Shown: positions 44,245 through 55,770, numbered from the stretch's first letter. The stretch: DNA of 64,000 nucleotides from Metellina segmentata (GCA_947359465.1 OX375880.1:13028120-13092119); one strand, 5' to 3'. The notes: generated by a model from the sequence alone, not told the origin. Numbers and translations: made by a program.

Positions 44245-45860
44245 CCCAGGAAGAAACCGTCTTGTGCGCGGGGGTTGGTGCACGTTAAATCTGTCGTCAC
44301 CTCAAATCACTCCCGATGGGAAGTATCCAAAGACAACGCTTCGTTTTGAACCTCACGTTGGGTTGGTGTGGAAGTTTGGAAAGTGGGCTGACCGTGGTTC
44401 CAAATTACGAGGTGTTGCCCTCGGATCTTTCCCTTAAGGGATTGATCCCGGACCGTCGTCAATAGCCCGTTGTGTTGCTCTAGTACGACGTTTACTAAAG
44501 TTTAAAATTATCGTTCTGAACCATGGTAAGAGTACGAGAACAACACCTGAGCTGGCATACCACTCTCCAAACATCCACAACAACGTGAGAACATCGGGGG
44601 GCCCCGACAGATTAAACGTGCGCCCTCTCGCCATATACACGACGGTCTTTGGTTGGATTACAACTCAAATCGTTCCGGTTGCTAATCTGTTACTCTACCA
44701 ACTGGGCTACCGGTTGAAGAGAAATTTCATTCAAAACAACAGGAGTATACTAGTGCTTAGATATGGGGATGGCTGGGATTAAATTTGCTCTACTTCAAAC
44801 GATGAGCGAATAAGGGGTGCCGAGAGTTTTTTCGTACCATGATAGGCATAGTTTTCAACCCCAGTTTTAAAGGTAAATAATGGCAATTTTTGTTAACGTC
44901 GTACTAGAGCAACACAACGGGATATTGACGACGGTCCAGGATCAGTCCCTTAAGAGAAAGATCCGAGGTTACGAGACAACACCTCGTAATTTTGAAAGAC
45001 GGTCAGATGACGAAGTAACACCTGAGCTGGCACCCCACACTTCAAACTTCCACACCAACCCAACGTTAGGACTTTCAGCCACGACAGATTTAAGGTGCAC
45101 CAGCCGTCTCTACACCAAACGCTTACAAACATCCATGCTCGAACCCGGATCGAACCAGAAACCTTCCCAGTTTTAGAGGAAGGAATGTATTTTAATTAGC
45201 TGAGAACTGGAGAAACACTATGGGCTAATGACGACGGCCCGATATCGACTCCCGAAGGGAACAATCCGCGGACAACATCACGTAATTTTGAATCGCGGTC
45301 GGATGACGAGGTCACACCAGATCTGACACTCCACTCTCAATACTTGCACACCACGGCAGAGTTAGGTCATCAGAGGCCACGACAGATTTAACGTGCACCA
45401 ACCCACTTATGTACACGTCTTTCTTTCATTCGTATTCGCAGCTCTCCGGGATCAATTCCGAACGGAAAGATCCGAGGACAACACCTCGTCGTGTAGATGA
45501 CGAGGTCAACACCTGAGCTTTGAATCCATTCTTCAAACTTCCGAACCGTTTTGTTAAATTTCAATTATAGTCGTACTAGAGCAACACAACAGGTTGACGG
45601 TCCGGGATCAATCAACAATGGAAAGATACGAGGACATGACGTAATTTTGAACCACGGTCATACCTGAGCTGGCACTCCACTCTCCAAACTTCCAAACCAA
45701 CCCAACGTGAGTACTTTCGGCCACGACAGATTTAAGATGCACCAGCCGCCTCTACACCCTTAGCATACAAACATCCATGTACTGACCCGGTTTCAAAAAC
45801 CACCAACCTTTCGATCTAGAGGCTAATACTTTTATCACCAGATCGGTTGTTCGGTCAGAA
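44245..45860. repeat. SINE1 cluster
   Basis: Plus copy 44245-44490. Minus copies: 44495-44715 (head B, GGTTGCTAATCTGTTACTC), 44870-45170 (nearly full), 45185-45440, 45440-45550 and 45560-45860 (nearly full, degraded head). Order and truncations suggest repeated insertion into SINE1 targets. Confidence 0.8.
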
Positions 45861-45979
45861 CGGTTTGAAAATTTTAAATTTGAGAGCCTATCCAACCGAA
45901 CCACTTACTTGTAAACTCGTGATCGACTTATTTTTCACTATTCTACAATAATGAACCGGACACAGCGGATTTACATAAA

Positions 45980-46282
45980 ATCCAACTACTTATTTTGGGG
46001 TGTTTTTCATGGTATGGCCTGGGACCTTTGCATGTTGTTCCTGGTCAATTGAACGCCTACATGAACATTTTGGACAATCCGGTTCTTCCTACGCTCTGGC
46101 AATTTTATGGAATGTTACTTCCAGGACGGCAACGCTCCGTGTCATGTTGCAGCCTCTGTCAAGCAGTGGTATCGAGATATGGATGTAAAACGTCTTCCCT
46201 GGCCTGCTCAGAGTCCCGACCTAAACCCCATAGAAGGGACCCCATTTGTGGGACGAGTTTGAGCGACGCTTACGGACCATAA
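45980..46282 (+). pseudogene. Tc1 transposase C-terminal fragment
   Basis: Readable in shifting frames: GVFHGMAWDL, then NFMECYFQDGNAPCHVA with the second catalytic Asp, QWYRDMDVKRLPWPAQSPDL and NPIEG with the Glu. It belongs to a different Tc1 lineage from the 22.8-kb copy. No ends are seen. Confidence 0.75.
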
Positions 46283-46312
46283 TTATAACATATATTATAT
46301 TATAATTATATT

Positions 46313-46696
46313 GTTGTTCGGGCCATATATGGCCCAATTGGGGGTGCCATTTCTCCGGAGGGTTGGACTTCTTCATACATGACACATCCGTTTTACAGGA
46401 AGGTCCCTTTCACACACATCCATTCACTCACACATATCATAATTTCGATCCCAATCAGAGGCCGATAACCCCCTGATCAGGCACCCCCAGAGGTATTGAT
46501 TTGGTATGGGAACATGGGGGACTTTGTTATCACGACCTATTTAACGTGCCCCAGCCACCATTAGCGAACAAGACGGTCTTTAGTCAGGTCCGAGCGCCGA
46601 TCTCGCAACCATCAGAATTGCAGGCTCCGCTGAGGACAGAACCCACAACCCTTCCGATGCGAGCCCGACGTTCTACTGACTGAGCTACCGCGGCTC
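46313..46696 (-). repeat. SINE2 copy with 14-bp target duplication
   Basis: Minus-strand SINE2: tail TTGTTG at left, head complement CTGAGCTACCGCGGCTC at right. ATTATAATTATATT flanks at 46299-46312 and 46697-46710, in TA-rich DNA. Confidence 0.9.
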
Positions 46697-46710
46697 ATTA
46701 TAATTATATT

Positions 46711-47309
46711 ATTAACATAAATTATATTATAATTATAAAATTTATAATTATAACATTTATAAATTGGTTACCGGCATTTATAAAAACAAACGTCAATGGG
46801 GGCGAGATAAAATAATTTAGTCTATGGTAACGAATAGGCTAAGTTACTTTCCGACTTCTTTCAAGAGATTAAATCTCCAGGGAGTTAACTGCAACCGCAA
46901 AGCTGTTACGACATGAGCGGTCGGAAGCTCCCATGATGCCCTTCCGACCCAGAGATACGGACGGGAGCAACTGAAGGGAGGGGGAGAGAGCCCTTTTTTT
47001 TTGTCTCTTCCAGATCTTGTTGTCGGTCGATTCTCATTCAGAGAGACAGGGGGTCACGTGTCACCACTTTCCCTTAATGCGGACGATCTGTTCTGCGTTC
47101 TCCCCTCCACCCCCACCTACGACCATCCCCGTCTGCCATCGAGAAACGTTTATCGCCCTTCTGAGATCCCTTCGAACCAATGCTTCGCAAACAGCGGTCA
47201 GTGCAACGACTACTGATGAGCAAAACTGTTATTTTGCGATAACAGTGTCCACTTGTTATTTCAAATATATAGCAACTGTTTTGTTGACATTGGATCATTT
47301 AATTACCAT
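46711..47309. other. Unclassified stretch with a GC-rich island
   Basis: TA-rich inverted sequence up to about 46770, then a GC-rich island (46850-47200) with overlapping frames and no known protein. Confidence 0.3.
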
Positions 47310-47312
47310 TAA

Positions 47313-47726
47313 GGCCCGGTGAACACATCCGGTTTTCCGCTTCCGCAACGCTAGTGCGGTCTGAGATACATTAGATCCAATAGAGTAGTGCACACATGCC
47401 TCCGATACCGCTACTGCACCGCACGTCCAACTTGCGTGCAATTTGTACCGTAGTTACCCACGGCGCCTACTTTTCCGGTTTGAAGTACCTCGTTTTCATA
47501 AATAAATGGAATATTTATAACAATTAATAAATGGTTGTATCCAGTAACGTCTATTTGGTTTCAAAATATACTTTTTTTACACCAAGTAAGCGAAATAAAT
47601 ACGTTTTCTTCGATAGAATATTTATTGCAAATGGCGCGAAATGAGTACTTGCGTCATTTCACGGTAATGTGTGCATAGTTGGGCTTCGGTTCCGCACGTT
47701 GAAAAATCGGATGGGTGCCTCGGGCA
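47313..47726. mobile_element. PIF/Harbinger-type MITE
   Basis: Left end GGCCCGGTGAACACATCCG; right end complement TGCCCGAGGCACCCATCCG, about 75% identical. TAA lies at 47310-47312 and 47727-47729, matching the 3-bp TWA duplication of PIF/Harbinger, whose ends usually begin GGSCC. 414 bp, no transposase. Confidence 0.6.
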
Positions 47727-48065
47727 TAAGTGTTATAAAGTGACGCTGAGTGTTAATTTTAACAGTTGGTAACCGCAAATCAATCGTAAAGTACACTCAT
47801 GTCCAAAATTATCTTTATATGCCCAAAAATAATTATATTTCTTGAAATACCCAATCGATGTTATCCATTTTTGCAGGGAATACGTGAAAGACAAGCCTAA
47901 TTAACATTTTCCAATCAAAAGTGATAAAACAGTTTCTGATGTGTGCAAATCAAGGCGTTACGTCATCCGACGGTGAATCAAGCGCATCGGGCAAACTGAA
48001 TATCTGAGTGAATTTCTGCAAACCAGCGTTTGATTTATTTCTGTAAGGACTCAAAACGGTTTGTT

Positions 48066-49215
48066 ATGGCTCCGAAGTATTACTTGGAAGAATCTGTGAA
48101 GTGGCGCATTAACGGCCGTTTAGAAACAGAGCAGACAATCATGAAAACAGCGAGATGTGTGAATATTTCAAGACAGACAGTCTCTGCGCTATGGAAACAA
48201 TTTCATAACTCTGGAACTGTTGTTAAGAGGCCTGGATAAGATCATAAACGTATAACAACTGCTTCTCAAGATCGATTTATGGCAATAACTGCCCGTCGCA
48301 ACTGGAAATCAACTGCTCGGCAGTTAAGTTTAGAAACTGTTGTATAACGGCAAACTCTATACAGAAGGCTTAATGAAAAATACTTTTATACCAGAAAGTT
48401 AAAGGTATGTGGTTCATTGTCTACACAACACAAGAGGGATCGCTTTAATTGGTGCAAAGAATATCAGGTAAAGGTAATTTTAATTAACGTCGTAACTAGA
48501 GCAACACAACGGGCTATTGACGACGGTCCGGGATCAGTCCTTTAACGGAAAGATCCGTGGACAACACCTCGTTATTTTGAACCACGGTCAGATGACGACG
48601 AAACACTTGAGCTGGCTCCTCACTCTCCAAAATTCCACGCCAAACCAACGCGAAGACTTTTGGCCCCGACAGATTTAAGCCTCTACACCATACGCTTACA
48701 AAACATCCATGCCCGGACAAGGATTCGAACCAGGAACCTTCCGATCTAGAGGCTAACACCTTAACCACTATACCGGTTGGTCGGTAAAGTATATCAGAAC
48801 TCGAGTCAACACAAATGGACCTATGTTCTCTTTACTAATGTGTCGAGGTTTAGTTTAACATCGGATTCTAAACGTTTTTGCATTTGGAAAGTAGTCAGGA
48901 ACGCGAAATATTTCTTCGAACTTTATGACCGTTTTGGTAGTTCATGTCTGATGATGTGGGAAGCAATAATGACCGATGGACGTACGCCCCTACACGTTTT
49001 CAACAGAGGATCTGTGATCGGCCAGACATATCGGGATGAGGTCTTAGAACGTTATGTAAGACTTTACAGATGTGCATATGGATCTGATTTTTTATGTATG
49101 GAAAATAATGCTCATAAACATCAACCAAGCCTCGTTGACGAATTCCTTGAAAATTAAGTCATTGAGCGAATACCGTGGCCAGCACAATCTCCTGATCTGA
49201 TCATTCCATATTAAA
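48066..49215 (+). pseudogene. Tc1-type transposase, nearly full, broken
   Basis: Starts MAPKYYLEESVKWRINGRLE with a helix-turn-helix (CVNISRQTVSALWKQF) and a stop soon after KRPG. It continues AITARRNWKSTARQL, HKRDRFNWCKEYQ, and after the SINE1 with TNVSRFSLTSDSKRFCIW, where the first catalytic Asp of S-D-E-S-R-F is lost. Next are LMMWEAIMTDGRTPL and ENNAHKHQPS, where the second Asp has become Asn, and then IPWPAQSPDL, after which the Glu is missing. All three catalytic acids are therefore gone. Confidence 0.85.
48474..48783 (-). repeat. SINE1 inserted in the Tc1 transposase
   Basis: 310 bp, slightly shortened. Flanked by GTAAAG at 48468-48473 and 48784-48789. Removing it rejoins the transposase frame across ATATCAG. 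Confidence 0.9.
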
Positions 49216-49455
49216 TCCATAAGTCCTAATTTTTTTTTCTGAACTCTCCTTGTCACTATTGTATTGTATATATAATATTATTGCCATTATTTAGTTTCAT
49301 GCTAATTTTATATCATGCAGTGTTCTTAAAATTTTGCCTTTGTATTGTATTTATGTGTTACATCTCATTCCACACAAAATCATAAAACAATAGTTCACAG
49401 TTTCTGAGAAATCTGCGATTCTATGCGTGCAAAATTAAGTTTGGACACCAGTGTA

Positions 49456-50046
49456 TTTTTTTTATAAAATTTTTGCAACTAACTAGAGCAACACAACGGG
49501 CTATTGGCGACGGTTCAGGATCAAACCCAAAGAAAAAACAAATCGGAAATCAACTTTTTATTTTTTTACAGTATATTTCCATAAATTCTAATCTTTAAAC
49601 ATGTTAATTCATTCGCGTAATTAATTATCAAATTAACTTAATTTAAAGAATTTTTAGTCATCATAAAAGCTACTGTTTGGTATTTGATGATGTAGCTAAT
49701 TCTCGTTTCTTTTAGAAACATAGCATTTATTATTTTCCTTCAATTCCAAAAGCCGGTGGCTAATAAAGTAGCTGTTATAAGTTATTTCTATTAAAAAGCA
49801 TTTGCTGATTGTTACTTTGAAATAAGTTATTCAAACTGTTATCGAAATAACAGCTCATCTCTAATGTCGAGTCCGAATATCCAAATTAAATCTGTTATCA
49901 CCATTGACTCCCTTTTAATAAGTAAATTACTTACTTAGTACATCAATCAATTAAATTATTTTGTAGCACCAGAGGTAATTGAAAGCAAGGATGCAAAACA
50001 GCCTGGTAATTCTGACCGTGGTCTACAATTGTAATGAGCTGTATCA
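49456..50046. other. Unclassified AT-rich stretch
   Basis: Contains a small SINE1 scrap (49480-49530). CTGTTATCGAAATAACAG near 49835 resembles CTGTTATTTTGCGATAACAG near 47228, possibly two ends of one old hAT element around the intervening Harbinger and Tc1 elements, but no 8-bp duplication was found. Confidence 0.35.
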
Positions 50047-51739
50047 AATTTTAAAGAAATATGTCAAAAACTTCAAATGTGCTACATGAATCTATATAAC
50101 CAATTCGAAAAATGATGCATCAAAATAAACTACATACATTTGTCTAGGAAATGAACTAGAAACAAAAGGATATTTAAATAAACACAAATTTTACAAGCGA
50201 GTGAAAAATGAATAGAAGATTTTTGATAGTTTTACAGTCCTATTTCTTAAATATGCCCTCCCCCCCCATAATTTGAAAACTTTCCAACTCAGCATAATTA
50301 GTCTAGTTCATTGCTTAGACAACATTATAAAGAACAAGTTCTCAAAATTTTACGAGAATCCATCAAAAACTTATAGTGTTATAACATTTGAAGTGAGGAA
50401 ATAATGTATAAATATTAATTCAGAGTAAAAAGTAGTTTCAAGTGTATCGTTTGGTCTCTCTTGCTTTTATTGTTGATGCAAACGATTTTATTCTTCACTT
50501 CTCCTTAAAAATGTTCACCTTTCTTCCAAAAAACCATTTAAACATTTGAGAAACCTTTCAAAAATTATATTTGCAGAAAAAAGTAAGTTTTACATGTAAG
50601 TTTTGACAGGTTTTTGGTCTTTTAATGGCTCTTTCGGTGTTTTCATACCTACTTCCGGTTTTCCCGCCTTGATTAAAATCTTAATATCTCAACTAATTAA
50701 CTTAGAGAGAAAATATCAAATATACATTGGAAAGTCAAATAAATTTTCTACTTTTTTTTTGAATATTTGGTCAAAAATTACATTTTTAACATGTTGGGAT
50801 TAGTGATGCGACATCGACAGCAAAACATCAAATGTTCAAAATTAAAACATCGACGTTGATAATATATCACACCCAAACCATCGATGTTCTTAAAATTCAG
50901 TGTATTTAAACTTTTCCCCCCCATTTCTTAAAACTGGTTTAGCAACTAGTGATGCTACATCGACAGCGAAACATCGATGTTTAGAAACTTCGATGTTCAA
51001 AATTAAAACATCGATGTTGATAATACATCGCCCCAAATACATCGATGTTTTTAAAATTCAGTGTATATAAACTTTTTTCCCCCATTTCTTAAAACTGGTT
51101 TAGCAACTAGTGATGCTACATCGACAGCGAAACATCGATGTTTAGAAACTTCGATGTTCAAAATTAAAACATCGATGTTGATAATACATCGCCCCAAATA
51201 CATCGATGTTTTTAAAATTCAGTGTATATAAACTTTTTCCCCCCAATTTCTTAAAACTGGTTTAGCAACTAGTGATGCTACATCGACAGCGAAACATCGA
51301 TGTTTAGAAACTTCGATGTTCAAAATTAAAACATCGATGTTGATAATACATCGCCCCAAAACCATCGATGTATTTAAAATTCAGTGAAAATAAACTTTTC
51401 CCCCCATTTCTTAAAACTGGGTTAGCAACTAGTGATGCGACATCGACTCCAATACATCAATGTTTTGAAAACATCGACATCGATGTCGCATCCCTACTTT
51501 TCAGACCCTTCACCCTTGGCCACTTTGGTCTAAAAGTATGGTCAATTAGCTGATTATGAAAATTATACTACTTGGTTGTTTTTTAAGTTTTTATAACGGA
51601 ACTTTTTTTCATTTAAAAATAAAACATCGACAACGTAAAAACATCGACAAGTATAAACATCGATGTTACAAAAACATCGACTCCAATACATCGATGTTTT
51701 TTTAAAAAACATCGATGTCGTATCCCTAGTTGGGATACC
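50047..51739. mobile_element. TTAA-flanked element R, copy 2, split by M4
   Basis: 50047-50800 and 51729-51739 match copy 1 (6848-7712), including the right tip GGGATACC followed by TTAA (51740-51743). The left end is truncated. Confidence 0.7.
50801..51728 (+). mobile_element. hAT MITE M4, expanded (ACATCGATGT-rich)
   Basis: 928 bp, longest of four copies. Starts TAGTGATGCGACATCGACAG and ends ATCGATGTCGTATCCCTA. Exact 8-bp duplication GTTGGGAT at 50793-50800 and 51729-51736. Internal unit boundaries AGCAACTAGTGATG at 50941, 51102, 51264 and 51424 show a 161-bp tandem repeat. Confidence 0.95.
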
Positions 51740-51873
51740 TTAACAAAATTTAAAAAGCACAATTCCCTCTCCAGTACTCGCTGAAATTTCTTCTTACAAA
51801 CAACATCAAACCTTTTTACGTGTGAAGTAGATAACAATCGAGCACAAAAAACGGGACGAACTTTTGCATCAGC
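51740..51873. mobile_element. Mariner-type MITE remnant
   Basis: Matches 11645-11819 of the mariner-type MITE, including AACAAAATT at the start and the AAAACGGGACGAA tip. Element R appears to have inserted into this MITE at its TTAA. Confidence 0.65.
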
Positions 51874-52600
51874 AAATTGAAATTCACCGTTTCCAGTATT
51901 TGCTTGGCGTAAACTTGGCCAAGGATGGCCCTTGTGTCATAAACCCAACCAACCTATTAAGTTCCACTTCCACCCATCCGACCCCGATTATCTTCAACTC
52001 TGTCCCAAACGATAATCGCCTCCACTTACATCTTCCCAAGAGCCCCCTCTTCAAAACGAGATCCCATCTTAATCGCGCGTAATGACGCTTGCAGCCGATA
52101 GCCAAAACGACCGGAGGGTGGAGAGCAGCGCCAAACGATTCCCACAGGCAGCCCTGCGACATCTCATCCCGACGACGCTCCGACATTCGATAGGCCCACA
52201 ACCCATCATCCGACGGCAATATAAAATTAATTAGCGACAGCCCTCGGAAGTGCAGACGATCCCGAGGAGAGGCGGAAGAGGGGGATGTTCGAGTGCTCCC
52301 CTACACCCCCACACAAGCGTCCATGTGGGAGTGATGAGAGGAGGCACTGTCGAACACTTTTTGCTTCCATTTTTGCGTGCGTGTGTAACGGAGTTTCGAA
52401 TGTCTGGCGATATTTCAGCGGATGCGTTGCTCGGACCGTTGGTTGTTTATTTTTAAATTCCTGGTGGTCGTGTTTCGTTGTGTTCGGGTAGGATGATGTT
52501 TTAAGTGAGATGGAGATGTGTGTGTGTTCATGCATCGGGACCTCGTTTTGATTGACGTTGCTAAACGAAGAGTCGCAAACGGCCACTCTTGAAATTGGTA
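51874..52600. other. GC-rich unclassified island
   Basis: Open frames on both strands (51884-52219 and 52227-52586 minus; 52250-52491 plus) without known domains. Confidence 0.3.
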
Positions 52601-52672
52601 ATTTTTTAAATCAACGTCGTACTAGAGCACCACAACAGGCTATTTGATTGCGGTCCGGCATCAATCCCTTAA

Positions 52673-53168
52673 CCCTTCTTTGCATGATTTTTTCTTTATT
52701 GGTGAAATAAATCAAGGTGATATAATTCATGTTCAAAATTAAAGCAAAAATGGTTAAAAAAAATCTTAGTATATATTTAGCAAAAAACAATAGGATGGTA
52801 TCATGTGGTATTTTTTAAACGAAACGCAAACTTTTTCAGAAATTGCTCTAAAAACAACAGAAACACATGTTACAAACCTTTTCTTCCAGTCATTTTCACT
52901 TTTTTAGCAATAGAAACTCAACTATAATAAAACAAAATTAAAAACGAAATCATACGTTTATTGCAACTACAACAAACAGCGGAATGACAACTTCAAGCTC
53001 GTTTTACTGATAGTGACACTTGCTTATTTTTGACAGCTATGTTTTTTTTATGCAATGGACATTAAAAAGTTATCCAGACGCGATCAACTTAAAGTAAACT
53101 TGTTCTTTTATATAATTTTTGGGCATTCAATGTTATGATGGAAATTTCCACCATTATGCAAAGAAAGG
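52673..53168. mobile_element. TTAA-flanked MITE in SINE1
   Basis: 496 bp. Left tip CCCTTCTTTGCATGATTT, right tip complement CCTTTCTTTGCATAATGG, with TTAA at 52669-52672 and 53169-53172. TTAA duplications and CC-starting tips indicate the piggyBac superfamily. No transposase. Confidence 0.75.
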
Positions 53169-53739
53169 TTAACACTAGAACGTCCGCCGGTGTCGATTCG
53201 ACGCCGGAGCTTGTTTATTTTGTTCTCCTTTCCGCATTTGTGAATTGAATTTGAAAATTTTTGATGACTGTTAATCATTTTCCTAGATGAATAATACACT
53301 GTAAAAATTTCGTTTGTCTAGATTCATTTTAAACATTTTACAGCTAAATTTATCTAGAACGTCCGCTGGTGTCGTTTCGACACCAAGTAAATTTATCATT
53401 CTAAATAGCTTCCGTTCAACTTCATACAAGATCATTAAGTAGCAAACATTATTAGCTAACCAAACAAATTCTTATCGCACATCTGTTCGACTTTGAATAA
53501 AATGTTTACATGTTCATAGCGAAAAAGAATAAATTATATTAGTGTGATTGTGTCTAAGTGTTTCGTCGTTTACATTTGTTTATCTGCTTATAAAATAAAC
53601 AAATTCGATTTTCGAAACTTGTGTACATGTAGTGCAAACAAAAAAACGATAGCTCGTTGAAAAGGTCAAAATCCTGAATAAATTGTTATTAATTTGTTGC
53701 GAGAACTTGCTGAAAATAAATAAGATGGTGGTGAACTCT

Positions 53740-54480
53740 CTTGTTCGAATTTCGATTCCGATGCCCCCAATTTACATGGAAGTGAACGCAAAGAATCTGA
53801 AGAAAGTGCAGATAAAACTGATAATATCCCAAGTAATCCGGATATACATATATACCGATAGTAATTGTAATTGTAATTTTAGTTAACGTCGTACTAGAGC
53901 AACACAACGGGCTATTGACGACGGTCCGGAATCAGTCCCTTAAGGGAAAGATTCGAGGACAACACCTCGTAATTTTGAACCACGGTCAGATGACGAAGCA
54001 ACACCCGAGCTGGCACCCCACTCTCCAAACTTCCACGCCAACCCAACGTGAGGACTTTCGGCCACGACAGATTTAAGGTGCACCAGCCGCCTCTACACCA
54101 TACGTTTACAAACACCCATGCCCGTACCCGGATTCGAACCAGGAACCTTCCGATCTAGAGGCTAACACCTTAACCACTATACCGGTTGGTCGGCATATAT
54201 ACCGATAGAGACGCCACAGAATGGATACCACATAATGGCAATATAACAGGCAGATATGCTGCAAGATTTGTTTTACGTCAAAGTAGCTGTCCAACTGTGC
54301 GAAATAAAATGTCAATGAATACTTCATTTGTTCGTATTTTTTTTTCATCGACAGTTACATATTCGAACACATAACAAAATGCACAAATGTTGAAGCGAGA
54401 TGAATTTTGAGCGATGTCAGCTGGTCTGTATCCATTGATGAACAATGTGCTTTGTTATTGCAATTATTTTATGCGATTTA
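53740..54480 (+). pseudogene. piggyBac transposase N-terminal fragment
   Basis: Around the SINE1 the frame reads YTDRDATEWIPHNGNITGRY then VLRQSSCPTVRNKMSM and, with stops, NAQMLKRDEF and SAGLYPL. This follows the start of the piggyBac DDE region: W-containing lead-in, S-G-P-T-like block, then the T-N-A-Q and L-Y-x-L segments. The catalytic Asp residues and the C-terminal Cys-rich domain are absent. Confidence 0.55.
53862..54193 (-). repeat. Full-length young SINE1 in the piggyBac remnant
   Basis: 332 bp. Exact 15-bp duplication CATATATACCGATAG at 53847-53861 and 54194-54208. Close to the SINE1 consensus, so a recent insertion. Confidence 0.97.
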
Positions 54481-54736
54481 TTTACCGGTGTTTTGTAACG
54501 TAATTAATAATAACGATTACACTACGTAATTTTGAACCACGGTCAGATGACGAGGCAGCACCTGAGCTAGCACCCCTCTCTCCAAACTTACACACCAACC
54601 CAATATGAAGACTTTCGGTCCCGACAGATTTAAGGTGCACCAGCCACCCCTACACCATACGCTTACAAACATCCATACACCGACCTGGATTCAAAACAGG
54701 AACCTTCCTATATATAGGCAAACACCTTAACCACCA

Positions 54737-55069
54737 GCCGACCAACCGGTATAGTGGTTAAGGTGTTAGCTTCTAGATCGGAAGGTTCCTGGTACGAATC
54801 CGGGTCCGGGCATGGATGTTTGTAAACGTATGGTGTAGAGGCGGCTGGTGCACCTTAAATCTGTCGTGGCCGAAAGTCCTCACGTTGGGTTGGCGTGGAA
54901 GTTTGGAGAGTGGGGTGCCAGCTCAGGTGTTGCTTCGTCATCTGACCGTGGTTCAAAATTACGAGGTGTTGTCCTTGGATCTTTCCCTTAAGGGACTGAT
55001 CCCGGACCGTCGTCAATAGCCCGTTGTGTTGCTCTAGTACGACGTTAACTAAAAAATTACCAATTTTTT
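54737..55069 (+). repeat. Full-length young SINE1 in the outer SINE1 head
   Basis: 333 bp. Exact 13-bp duplication ACCTTAACCACCA at 54724-54736 and 55070-55082. Inserted head to head within the tRNA-like head of the outer copy. Confidence 0.97.
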
Positions 55070-55109
55070 ACCTTAACCACCATACCGGTTGGTCAGCCAT
55101 TTACTTCAA

Positions 55110-55770
55110 AGCAAATGCATAGCCCGTTGTGTTGCTCTTGTACGACGTTAATTAAAAATTACCAATCAAATATGCGGTATTTGGATCTTTTATTGGCTCC
55201 AGTTGGGTAATGTTTAGGGTATAGTTACGTTTGTCATGATGGTGTTGGCCGTTTTTATTGACGTCGTACTAGAGCAAAACAACGGGATATTGACGACGAT
55301 CCGGGATCTCTCCCCTAAAGTGAAAGATAAGAGGACAAAACCACGTCATTTTGAACCACGGTCAGATGACACCATGGCGTTGGAGCTGAATCAGTAATGT
55401 TTCTACAACTTCGGTAGGTAGGTCTTTTAATTAAAGTCACACTGGAGCAATACAATGGGCTATTGGTGACCGTTTGGGATCAACCCCCGAAGGGAAAGAT
55501 TCGAGGACAACACCACGAAATTTTGAATTCGGTCAGATGACGAGGTCACACCTGATCTGGCACCCCACTATCTAAACTTTCACACAACTCAATGGTAATT
55601 TTAGTTAACGTCGTACTAGAGCAACACAACGGGCTATTGACGACGGTCCGGGATCAGTCCCTTAAGGGAAAGATCCGAATTCACACAACTCAAACGTGAG
55701 GACATTTGAGGCCACAGCACATTTAACGTTCATCAGATTCTTTTGTCACACAACACTTCGGTTGTTAGAC
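55110..55770. repeat. SINE1 remnants
   Basis: Plus 3' end at 55110-55163. Minus pieces at 55250-55370 and 55405-55592 plus 55694-55770, the latter split by the insertion at 55593. Confidence 0.75.
55593..55679 (-). repeat. 87-bp 5'-truncated SINE1 with target duplication
   Basis: Only the 3' end of SINE1, flanked by TTCACACAACTCAA at 55579-55592 and 55680-55693. The exact 14-bp duplication shows insertion as a truncated copy rather than later decay. Confidence 0.93.

Larger units (their letters stand above)
47792..49455 (+). mobile_element. Tc1-type transposon interrupted by SINE1
   Basis: Ends TACACTCATGTCCAAAATTA and the complement of TACACTGGTGTCCAAACTTA, with TA at both tips. A transposase pseudogene fills the interior. 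A SINE1 is inserted at 48474-48783. This is a third Tc1 lineage, distinct from those at 14.4 and 22.8 kb. Confidence 0.85.
53169..54520 (+). mobile_element. piggyBac-type element remnant
   Basis: Starts TTAACACTAGAACGTCCGCC with GGTGTCGATTCGACGCC just inside. A related AGAACGTCCGCTGGTGTCG with GGTGTCGTTTCGACACC recurs at about 53355. A transposase fragment follows. A SINE1 is inserted at 53862-54193. The right end is not recognised; it meets the outer SINE1 at about 54520. Confidence 0.6.
52601..55099 (-). repeat. Outer SINE1 split by four later insertions
   Basis: The outer copy survives as 52601-52672, 54521-54736 and 55083-55099. The first part ends in the SINE1 sequence ATCAATCCCTTAA. 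The last part finishes the head (TACCGGTTGGTCAGCC). Between them are a TTAA MITE, a piggyBac remnant holding a SINE1, and another SINE1. Confidence 0.8.

Noticed and set aside
47216..49863. A hAT element bounded by CTGTTATTTTGCGATAACAG and CTGTTATCGAAATAACAG
   Set aside because: The two ends look related and enclose a Harbinger MITE and a Tc1 element, but the flanking eight bases do not match, so I could not confirm one insertion.
52601..53172. Treating the TTAA MITE and the piggyBac remnant as one element
   Set aside because: The MITE has its own matching tips and TTAA on both sides, so it is a separate insertion next to the larger remnant.
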